Shown piece after piece: positions 45,801 to 57,800 of a stretch of 64,000 nt of DNA. This DNA is from Conchocele bisecta (lineage: Eukaryota; Mollusca; Bivalvia; Lucinida; Thyasiridae): assembly GCA_029237695.1 (NCBI GenBank), contig CM055268.1, positions 57,249,131 to 57,313,130 on the forward strand. The letters run 5' to 3'. A program made the position numbers and the translations under genes. Each line of letters opens with the position of its first letter. Position 1 is the first letter of the stretch. The notes under the pieces were generated by a model. That model searched no databases. It saw only the letters and a program-made list of their open reading frames with translations, and was not told the DNA's origin.

Positions 45801-48800
45801 AAGCATTCCCCCTTGTAAGTCTCTCGTCCCCGGTGAGCATCTTAAACGTTGTAGTTTTGCCAGCACCGTTCACCCCCAGTAGGCCAAAACACTGACCTTT
45901 GGGCACACCCACGCACAGTCTGTCTACAGCCGTCATCAACTTACCACGGCCATGTGACCGATATACCTGCAACAATCGTATACCGTTTATTTAACAAGGT
46001 GAACTGATTATCGTGAAATAATGCACAAGTGATTGGGTCATTACGCTCAACAAACAAGTGAGAGTAGCGAACCGAGTTTGTTTAGTGGTAAGGACCCTCT
46101 CACGAGGGCATTATTTCAAGATAATCAACTCACATGGATAAATAAACATTTCCTTTCATTTCACACATGCTTCTTCATAAAAACAAAGAGAATCAAGCGT
46201 AAAGTGTGGCCAAGAGATATACAAATTAATTTCTGGAGGTGGGCCGTAATGACGGCGACTGTCTCACAATTCAGAGGGTGTGTCCGAGTGCATGATTTGA
46301 TTGGCCGAAGGAAACACGTCATTGCGATGTTACCGACGTCATTTCTCCATATATGGTAAACACGAGAGTGGTGTAAACTACTGCCGCTGAGTGGTGTAAT
46401 TCATTGTTAGATTTCTGTAATCTACTGGCCGGAATGTAAGAAATAGTTATATCATCAGCTTGCAGGGACATTTCTATAGCCCATTTCATCAACATTGCAA
46501 AGTATACTTTGAGGGAGAAATTTTCAATTTTTTGAAAAATTTATTAATTTTTATTATACTGAATTTATTACATTATCACAGCCATTTAATGGCTGTGATA
46601 ATGTAATAAATTCAGTATAATAATTCTGCATACTTTTAATCATGATATATATGCATTTGTTAGTTCTATATGAAATAATGCATTTCAGGAAAAATAAAAG
46701 ATTACTCCCTCAAAGTATACTTTGCTAGTAAAGTATACTTTGCAATGTTGATGAAATAGGCTACTGGTTCATAAATTTGCCACCCGCTGTATAATTCACT
46801 TGTGTAGCGTGTACTAACCCTTACACTGCTCAATTAGATTTTGTCGTCTGCTGTTTATTTTCCATTTCTCTCTTCAAAAACATGCTTTGACAGTACGTTA
46901 GAATCATTTCCAAATTAGAAACCGACAAATACTTTAGGGAACTACTATACTATCATTAAATGCACAGTTAAGTTTTATTTATTGTCACTTAGGGACTAGT
47001 AACATAATAAGACATTGACACATACTGTAGCGAGCTACTATGCAATAAGTACACTCTCAGTTACGTTTTATTAGACAATCTATATTGCTTGTTAGAAGCA
47101 TGGCATATGTTTCATTGATGGAATGTCGAACAGTGCAGATCCTGATCAGACTTTAGGAATAGTGACATATCTGTAGCCGATTTCATCAACATTGCAAAGT
47201 ATACTTTTCTAGCAAAGTATACTTTGAGGGAAATTTTTTCAATTTAAGGATAAATTTATTAATTTTTATTATACTGAATTTATTACATTATCACAGCCAA
47301 AATGGCTGTGATAATGTAATAAAATCAGTATAATAATTCTGCACACTTTTAATCATCAAATATATGCAGTCGTTAGTTCTGTATGAAATAATGCATTGCC
47401 GGAAAAATAAATGATTACTCCCTCAAAGTATACTTTGCTAGAAAAGTATACTTTGCAATGTTGGTGAAATAGGCTACACAAACCAACACATACCTTTGTG
47501 AGCTCCTGTATACGTAGCATGTCGTCCTTGGCGCCGCCACCCATGACACGACGTCTCTCCCGCGCCACGTCTTCATCCTCATCATCCAGGGCCGCACCCG
47601 TCGGCTTCAATACTCTATAAATGAGGTAAGCCATGTGAGATTGTTCATAAAAAGATGTGCGATTATTTCATTGAAAAAATTTACAGAAACTGTGAGATTT
47701 TCTGTGAAATGTTAAAGTTTGGGGACAGGGGGAGCATGGGTGGGATAGGGAATGAAAATATGAATGATGAGAAACATGAAGTTATAGGGGTCACGGAATT
47801 GAGAAACGTGCACATATCAACATGCACATGAAGTTTCAAGTCAATCGCTCACACAGTAAAGAGTTACTATAGGAATGAATGGCCTTTATCTGGAATTTAT
47901 CGGGGTATAAACTTGGAAAAGTCGCAGGAATACTGGACGAAGGCCGGAAGGCCTCGTCCAGTATTCTCGCGACTTTTCCAAGTTTATATCCCCGATAAAT
48001 TCAACAAAAAGGCCATTAATTCCTTATAATTCCAGCATTTGAAATAAATTCATGAAGAAAATGTGTTTATTTTCCGTTTTTTTTAAGAATTATTTTAACT
48101 GCGCCTGACGGTTACGGAAAGTAGTTCGGCATGGGAGTTTACTGGGATATAAATTTTGGACAGAGACTTGCTATGGACCAATCAAATGTTAGGGAATTGT
48201 GTAAATATTTTTGTGCTGGAATTATAGGGGAATGAAGAAACGCACACATCTAGTGAATGTGCAATTTCGAAGATATTTGACCTTGACCTAGGTGGTGCGG
48301 GAAATGGAAATATGAAAGATGAGAAACATTACATGAAGTTTCAAGCCAATTGGTCCTGTGGTAAATGAGTAACAAAATGGAAAATGTGACATACACACGG
48401 ACGGACGGACGGACGACTTTTGCATCCCTATATTTCATTATCACTATGTGACAGGATCAAAATTGATATCGTAAGGTGTTCTTCTCACAAGCAATAAATG
48501 TGATGGTCCTTACTTGGAGTGGATGAAGAAATTGTACTCGATGAGCAGATTGATGATGAAGAAGAGGATTCCCAGCATAAACATGCTGAACAGGTTCCTG
48601 CCCACCTGATCCCACTCAAATGGACCACACCCGGCAGCGTGACTTTTCCCTATAAAAATGTAGATATACATTGTGGTCAGAGCTCCAGATAAGGTGCGTA
48701 TTGGCATATTTTAGGCACTTATTTTAGCAGAATACGCATTGATTATCAAAAGTGGGAGTACAAAATACTCACAGTAATTCAAAAATACACATTGATTTTC

Positions 48801-51800
48801 AAATTAAGTAGTGAAAATACTGTAATAAAGTTGAACATTTTCCAGGAAAAATTCTCTAGGGGGTCGGACCGCACTTTTATTTTTGACCTGTGGGTCGGGG
48901 GAGTCCGACAAAATTAATTCCGGTTGGTTGTGGTGTCGGAAGCTATATTGTTCTTGTTGGTAGCGGGTATTCAATTTATTTGATTCCGTTAGTGGGGGGT
49001 GCACTCATAATTAATTCAATGCTGTGGGTGTTCGCGTCGATTAGAAAATTTTCGCGGCCTCACAGCTTCTATTTCGCATCATGCATTGTAAAACGCTCAT
49101 GTCGATTGGCCAACAAAATGACACTTCCAAAGTAGTGTCCAGTGAAAACTGACGATAGATAATTACGTCCGGAAGCTGCAATTCGTACCAAGCGTTGTTC
49201 GTTCGCTTCCATTTCGCCACCGACGAATAAGACAAACACTTTCGGCGCGCCCGCATTTTCATGCGTCGTTCACGATATTTTTGGCAAATTGTTACATACG
49301 CAAGGAAGTGTCTTCGGTAGAACATGGCAGCATCACATGTACCTACAGTACGCTCAGTGCGATTTTAGCCTTCGTCCACCCGACCCCGTGATCAGATGGA
49401 GAGTGGACGTAAAACTTCCTCCCACCGCGCATCACCGTGCCAGTATACAGGTAATACTGGCAGCGAGGAGAGCATTTAATTTATGGCTGAATTACTGGCG
49501 ATTTGACCCCCCCCCCACCCGTGTTAACACACAGCGCGTCACACTGCCAGCTTACAGGTCAAACGGTTAGCAAAGAGTGCAATTTTCTACTCGGTGAAGA
49601 AACGACGGACCATACATATTTAAAATAACAGCTGACATAACGGCGGGAAAAAGTAAACGGCCTACGTGACAATTTACATTTTCTTCCAAGATTTTCATGT
49701 AATCGATCACACTTCCCATTCACCATATGGAACCTGATACCAACAACACAAATATTTGTGTTTCAAATATCTGTTTGAAACCGTCACACCGATTTGTTGA
49801 ATCACATCCATTCCAACTAATACTTAAAACACACCAACACATATTTCACGGAAATTGAGACGATTCTCATCTGCTACCAAACATGTTTTATTAAGGAATA
49901 AAACGAATATAAAAGCATCAATATTTAGTTTTAGTAGACGATTCTAGTGTGCTGCCAATATAGTTTTATTAAGAAATTAAAAATATGAAAAAAATATCTT
50001 TCCTACAAGAACATGTTTTGAAAAAACTTGAGAATCATCTTAGGAGACGATTCTCATATGCACAGTGCAGTAAAAACATGTTTTGTTAAAACTATGTCGC
50101 GTTTTCGTTTGGAGCTCTGGAGACCACGCTTCGCATTTTCGCGATATCGACCTATGCGCGAGATCGCGAAAACGCGAGATTGTAACATGTCCCAAACACG
50201 ACAAGTACAAATCGAGACGATTCTCATCTGCTACCAAACATGTTTTATTAAGGAATAAAACGAATATAAAAGCATCAATATTTCTTCTATCAATATATCT
50301 CTTGGGAGACGATTCTCGTGTGCTGTCAAAATATTTTTATCAAGAAATTAAAAACATGAAAACTAACCTAAAAAAGAAATCCTACAAAAATATATTTTGA
50401 CAAAAATCGTCAGTAGTCTAAGGAGACGATTCTCATATGCAGCAGCACAGTACTGTCAAAACATGTTTTGTTGAGAATATGCTGCATTTTCATTTCAGCT
50501 CTCACGATCACGCTTCGCATTTTTCGCGATCTCGACCTGTGCGCAAGATCGCGAAAACGCGAAATTGTAACACGTCCCTAACAGGACACATACAAATAGT
50601 CAAATAGTCTAAGGAGACGACGATTCTCATGCGAGTCATGTGCTGCCAAAACATGGTTTTATTAAGAAATTTAACAAATGTGGACAAACATCAATAGTTT
50701 TGACAAAACAACAAAACACGACACATGTCTTAGACGATTTTGATGTGCTGTCAATACATGTTTATTGAGGAAAAACAAATATTTTGATTTGTGTTATTGT
50801 TTAATGTATCACATCGCCGGTTTTTGCCGCTACCACCATACATAAAGATTCTGTTACTCTTTTGAAATTGAATGGGTTTAACGTCCCAGCAGACAGCAAC
50901 AGCTAAGGTCATATAGAGACGGGGACCACAGTTTAAAGTCTCACCCGACAGACCAGTGGGATGGAAATACTATGAAGGTATGTTTGATACCCAAGGCGAT
51001 GTTTGAACCCACAACCTCCAGATTGGAAGTCTAAGCCCTAGGTCACAACCCATCCCTTATAAAGGAAGGAAATAAATGCCCCTAACGAGCGACCATACGT
51101 ACTTAGAACAACAGCTGACGTAAGGCAGTAAACTGAAATGGCCTACGTGACAATTGACATTTACATTCCAACAAGATTTTAACGGTGTTTAATCGATTGT
51201 ATTTCCTTGCCACCAAATGAAACCAGACTCGAGAAACACAAATTAAGTTGTTGATTTCTGAATGTGTCAATTGTTTGCACGGTCTAAGAAATCAAACACA
51301 TGTGTCTACGGAGACGATTCTCATGTGTTGCCAAAACATGTTTTATTAAGACATCGGACAAATGTGAAAAGAATACATTGTTATTTCTTTACAAAAACAT
51401 TTTGACAAACTATGAGAATCGTCTTTTATCAAGAAATCGAACATATGTGAAAATGCACAAGCTAATGCGTAATTATCAATTCATCAACGATGCGATGACG
51501 TGAGCGACTACATAGCGTGGTTTTGGTATGTTTGTTTCTGCTGAATTCTAAAGGTCATTCACACTTTGCATGTGAAACTGGATTACCGACTGATGATTAT
51601 AAACACCATCAGGTGTGCAGCTAGACCGAAAATGATATGTCGCAAATGTGCTAGTTGGGAATGGGTGGGTAAGGCGGTATATTTTGTTTAAGTTACAATC
51701 TCGCGTTTTTGCGATCTCTATCTCGCCTTCCGCTTTTGGAAATACGATTTTCCCGTGCATGTGTAGACAGCATGCGTGTTGGACTTGCGTTCTACGTACG

Positions 51801-54800
51801 TACATGTATATAAAGCATGCTAGTTCGAATTGCGTTCTACGTATGTACGTGCATGTAATGTGTGCGCAAAACTCAATTTCGACTCTACACACACATAATG
51901 ACATGAACAAACGTATTTCTAAAAGCGAAAGGCGACATCATGAAAAGGCCGAGGCGTAAACGCAAGAATTAATAAAATAGAATCTCACGTCTTCGCCTCG
52001 CGATTTGGTCTCGCGTCTTCGCGATCTTGTGTTTATATATGTCGACGATGCGATGCAGTAACCAATAACACGTATCGAAATATGTTGGGTTTTTTTGCTC
52101 AATAAAAACATGTTTTTGCAGTACATGAGAATCATCTCCTAAGACAATGTTTACGTGTCCTATACCTCGCGTTTTCGAGCTTTGGAGACGAAAAAGCGAA
52201 ATTCTGAAATTCTATCATATTCAATCTCGCGTTTTGCAACCTTGCCGTGCTATCTCGTGTTTCTGCTTCGCAATCTTTCATGCGTGTTGGAATTGCGTTC
52301 TACATGCATGAGCAAAACTAATCCGAATGTTCTGTCTGTAACGCAGTGATAGTCGCCCCAAGTTACAGACAGAACATTTGGGTTAGAGCAAAACTTATTT
52401 TCAAAAGCGGAAGGTGAGATCGCGATCATTATTTAGATTGGGAATACGATAGTTATCATATCTAAATAATGATCGTGTTGTCTGTAAACCGCGCATTTCT
52501 GGATGCGGCGGTGCATAACGACATGGTAAATAATTCAGTACTGGTGGTAGGGGGGGTTTACATAAATTCAGTTCTGTTGGTAGTGGGGAACAGCTAAATA
52601 TCAGTGCTGTTGGTTGTGGGGATGAGACATAATTAAATTTTGTGGGTGGGAGGATCAAAAAAAAAGTGCGGTCCAACCCCCCAGATACTTTTTCCTGGAA
52701 TAGCCCTTAGTTGAGCTGAAAAAAGCATTTTGCAGCTCAAAGTGAAAAATTGTATTTGTTGTATTTTTTATCATTTGTTCCCTATTTAATAACGAAGAAA
52801 ATGAAAAATACATTTGTAAAAGTAAACTACGCATTGAATTTGAAATATGGGGGAATACTACTCTTTAGATACACAACTTATCTGGAGCTCTGTAGCCTAT
52901 TTCATCAACATTGCAAAGTATACTTTAGTAGCAAAGTATACTTTGAGGGAGAAATTTTCCATTTTTTTTTTAATTTATTAATTTTTATTATACTTAATTT
53001 ATTACATTATCACAGCCATTTAATGGCTGTGATAATGTAATAAATTCAGCATAATAATTCTGCATACTTTTAATCATGAAATATATGCATTTGTTAGTTC
53101 TATATGAAATAATGCATTTCAGGAAAAATAAATGATTACTCCCTCAAAGTATACTTTGCTAGTAAAGTATACTTTGCAATGTTGGTGAAATCGGCTACTG
53201 GTGGTTAAAAGAAACCAAGTCAAATTTCAAATTCCCAAATCTCACAAACTATTACAATGTAAAATATTTAGTACAATTTCTCATAATATCACTTCAAGCA
53301 ATTGTCATACAGAGCTCCAGATAAGCTGCGTATTTGCTTAAAAACCGATTTAAAATTGGCAAAAACTCAATTGAAATCAGATAAAAAAACAATAACAATT
53401 TTATGGCACATTTATCATGCTGCAGAAAACAATAAACAGACCACAAATATAGCATATTTTTCTTATTTTCCATGAAAGCACATCTTGGTATTTCATTGGA
53501 ATCGTCTCCAAGGAGACAATTGTAATGAAATGCCAAGAAATGCTTTCATTTAGAAGCAAACTATTCAATAATTGCGGTCTGCTGATGTGTAAACAGCAGT
53601 GTGATTTTATTGTACCCAATTAAAATTTTGAAATGCCCAATTGCTCCAGAAATGATGGAGTGACAATACTCAATTACGAATTCCTTATCTGCAGCACTGG
53701 TCATATGAAAGATTCAACTCTATAGTTGCAACAGGGACGACAAAGTTCAAAATTATTACAGGAATGAATGGCCTTTTTGTGGAATTTATCGGGGTATAAA
53801 CTTAGAAAAGTCGCGGGAATACTGGACGAAGCGATAAAAAATGACATTTTTTTCCCCGAAAATTGTAATTTTTTAAGGCCTCGTCCAGTATTCCCGCGAC
53901 TTTTCCAAGTTTATATCCCCGATAAATTCCACAAAAAGGCCATTCATTCCTTATAATTCCAGCATTTGAAATAAATTCATCAAGAAAATGTGTTTATTTT
54001 CCGTTCTCTTAAGAATTATTTTAACTGCGCCTCACGGTTACGGAAAGTAGTTCGGCGTGGGAGTTTACTGGAATATAAATTTTGGACAGAGACTTGTTAC
54101 GGGCCAATCAAATGTTAGGGAATTGTGTAAATATTTTTGTGCTGGAATTACATTGTATGTGGTAGCAACTGGCAAATGAGAATGGCAAACAACGCAGGTC
54201 ACGACTGGTAACAAGTCATCATTTACGGTCTGACAATTCATTGTCTTTACTTACTGTTCGTGTCGCCAATTAATAGCCACCATGAATGAACAGCCACAAA
54301 ATTACACTAGGAAGTTGTTAAACCGACAGATGCTCCACGATCCATAACTTTTAAATTAAGACAAGCTCAGCTTTTCAAGTTATCAAGGTCACAAGGTTAG
54401 TGCCTACGCCGGAGGGCGGATGCTGGTAACACAATGTGGTAAGTATATGGTCCCCATCAATTTTTCAGGAGGAGCATAATAAATACTAACCAAAATGTGT
54501 AAATATTGATTTGATGCCATAAATAGATAATGGCCGAGCTAACAAGTTTGATCTCATATTTAACCTGCTGCTGAAAATTGCAAAATCAGAACGGAATATT
54601 TGAAAATAATTCAACCCTAGAATTAGAATAACCCGACCTGGTGCCAGGTCAATACCACACCAAAGTCACTTGACCCCTTCCCTTAAAATTATCGGCCCCT
54701 TCCCATAAAAGTAATAGGATTACAATGTGACAGAGCTGGATCCCAAAAATACATTCATTATTGGGACCCAGGGCAGAGTCAAGAGTGTTTAAAACATAAA

Positions 54801-57800
54801 TCTATACCATGTACATGAACAGTTTTGTGTATGCAAACGAGGCTAGCTGCACATATGGCAAACTCTATGTATATATTTGATGCACTGTATATACCCACCA
54901 GAAAATTCGGATGATACGTCGGCAATCAGCTGATTCTTGGCCATGTCAAACAGGCCACGACCAAGACAGTACTGGGGCAGCACCAAAAACACCTGCTTCA
55001 AGATGTCGTTGATATTGCGCAGCTCCTGAAATGTTGTCCATTGATCGGATTGATTGATTGGGGTGTTATGTGATTTCAACCAGTGCTCCAGATAAGGTGA
55101 GTATTTGCGTAAATACCCAATTAAAATTGCCAAACACCCAATTGAAATCAGAAGTAGTATCAAAGTATCAAAAAGCAATGAAAAAGTTGTGGTACCTTTA
55201 TCATGCTACAGAAAACAATAAACAGACAACAAATAAAAAAAAAAATCCATGAAAACACATCTTGGTATTTCATTAGAATTGTCAAGGAGACAATTCTAAT
55301 GAAATACCAAGATGTGTTTTCATTTCGAAGCAAATTATTAAATAATTGCTGTCTGTTGATGTGTAAACAGTAGTGTGATTCTATTTTACCCAATTAAAAT
55401 GTTGAAATACCCAATTGCTTCAGAAATGATGGAGTGACAATACTCAATTACTAATTCCTTATCTGGAGCCCTGTCAACAAAGTCATAGACAGACAGGAAT
55501 GCACCTGTCTGGTGTGTGTGTGTGTCAGGGTGAGCAGTGTACATTCAGCACTAAAATTATAATAAAAAAAAGTTCAACACTGAAAGGCATTGTCCTGATC
55601 CAATGTCAGGATCCTTAATTACCAGATACTTTGCCTGAAGTGTGAATTCCAGTAAGATTCACTGCTGTAGATTCAGATGAGGTTAAGATATAAAGACTTA
55701 TAAAGATGGATCCACTGTTAAGATATGAATCCTTAAATATGGATCCACTCTTAATATGAATTCTTACCACTAAGATATGAATCCCTAAAGATGGATTCAC
55801 TGTTAAGATATGAATCCTTAAAGATGATCCACTCTTAGGAAGATATGAATCCTTAAAGATGGATTCACCATTAAGATATGAATCCTTAAAGATGGGTTCA
55901 CCGTTCTGATGTGAATCCTTAAAGATGATCCATTCTTAAGATATGAATCCTTAAAGATGGGTTCACTTTTAAGATATGAATCCTTAAAGATTGGTTCACC
56001 GTTAAGATATGAATTGTTAAAGATAGATTCACCACAAAGATATGAATCCTAAAACGTGGCTCCACCGTTATGTTTGTTTGTTTGTTTGTTTATTAGTGTT
56101 TAACGGCCTATCAACAGCTACGGTCATGTAAGGCCGGGCAAACGGGTTCGATCCCATTTTAACCTGCTGCATTGAGGGGAAAATCCCAAAATCAGAACGG
56201 AATATTTACATTGAGAACAAATATATTCAGCCCTGAAATTAGAATAACCTGACCTGGTGCCAGGTCCATACCACACCAACGTCATTTGGCCCCTTCCCCT
56301 AAAATAGGATTACGAATAATCGTAATACTCACATAAGGGGTATAACCAGATTCAACTGTCACACACAAAATGCCAAAGACGTATGTGAGGGCCAAACCAG
56401 GTCTCCAGTCGGGATTCCAGTAAGGATGAACCCCGATCGTTAAATTACCCATCACGTGCTCCCACCTGCCACCCACCTCCACCGTTAAAATATGCATACC
56501 CTGCCACCCAATTTCCGGAGAAATGAAGCTTTGTGGCAGTTGTGACCAGTTTAGTTCCTAACAGATTTCTACCCACCAGCTTCCACTGAAATAGGGTTTA
56601 TAACATTTCTGTTCTGCGACTGAGTGGGAAGCTAGATAAATTTGAGCTGATGCAAGCAGTGTAGACCCATATCTGTGGCAGTGACTGGAGAAATGTGGCT
56701 TATGGGTGTGGCGACCAGTTTAGATTCAGATCTGCCTGTGCTAATCAGGATCTGCACTGTTTGTCATTCCGTTAATGAAACACCCGTCATGCTTTTAAAA
56801 AGCTATAAACATGTGGATTGTTATCAGGCTACAGCTGTAAGCTATTTGATCAGGAGTTCATATGAGACATGCCATGTGATTTTGTACCTTTGGAGATCTG
56901 CAAATTTAATGAAATACGTTTAAAAATTTTACAATATATATGTTCTGTAAATGGCGTCAAAAGTTGACAAGATTTTCAGAGTACATGCGGAATATAATTC
57001 CGCATGTACTCTGAAAATCTTGTCAACTTTTGACTTTATATATGAAAAATATTGTAAATCACATGTTAAACATATTTAATGAAATTACGCAGATGTCCGA
57101 AGGTACAAAATCACATAGCATGTCTCATGTCATATTGGGATATATTAATGCATTTATTGGGAAATATCCTATGGTCTCCAGTCACAGCCAGTAATCCCTA
57201 CCAACCTTGTCATCCTTCTGCAGGACTTCTAAGATGAATGTGGCCAGGGTGGACACAATGCCCAGGAATATGTTGATCGACTGCAAGGTGACCAGGGCCG
57301 TGCTGGGCACGCTGAACACACGCGAGAACGGGTACATCAGCGGAATCATCACCCAGCTGCAATATAAGGTCAGATTATTTTCCTACCCCGATATGTTTGT
57401 ATATCTGATAAAAAAGGACATACTGCCCTCGATATCTGCTTGGAGATATTTACAATATTTTGCGTAAATCGGGTCAAAAGGCGACACAATTTTCAGAGTA
57501 AATATATTATATATTCCGCATTATTCCTCCGTAATATATGTGATCTCATTTTGATGGGTTTCTTGGTAATGCATGTTCATGATTGCAAAAGACATCCATC
57601 CCAGAATGGTCATTTATCCCGTCAACACAGTGCATATGTGCCGTGAAACACGGTGCCGTGAAACATTTTTGATATCCAGTCAATACTATTTTTGCATTTT
57701 ACAGCCATTTGTAGGTGTTGACGAGATAAATAGAACAGTAGGTTAGTGCCGTGAATGGGAAAAAAAAACCGGCGCGGCACGGAAATGGGATGTGCTCGGC

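Larger units (their letters stand above)
48679..52892. mobile_element. Family N fold-back element enlarged by a nested 3.86-kb element
   Basis: AGAGCTCCAGATAAGGTGCG at left and ACTTATCTGGAGCTCTG at right are inverted termini. Without 48840-52700 the unit is about 350 bp, like other N copies. Confidence 0.75.

Noticed and set aside
49289..49570. Plus-strand frame of 93 codons inside the 3.86-kb element
   Set aside because: No transposase motif, biased composition, and it overlaps a C-rich run. Not supported as a gene.
53768..53956. Recurrent short protein [12 protein letters not shown] in several places
   Set aside because: It is the reading of the family F palindrome, present in both orientations and interrupted differently in each copy.
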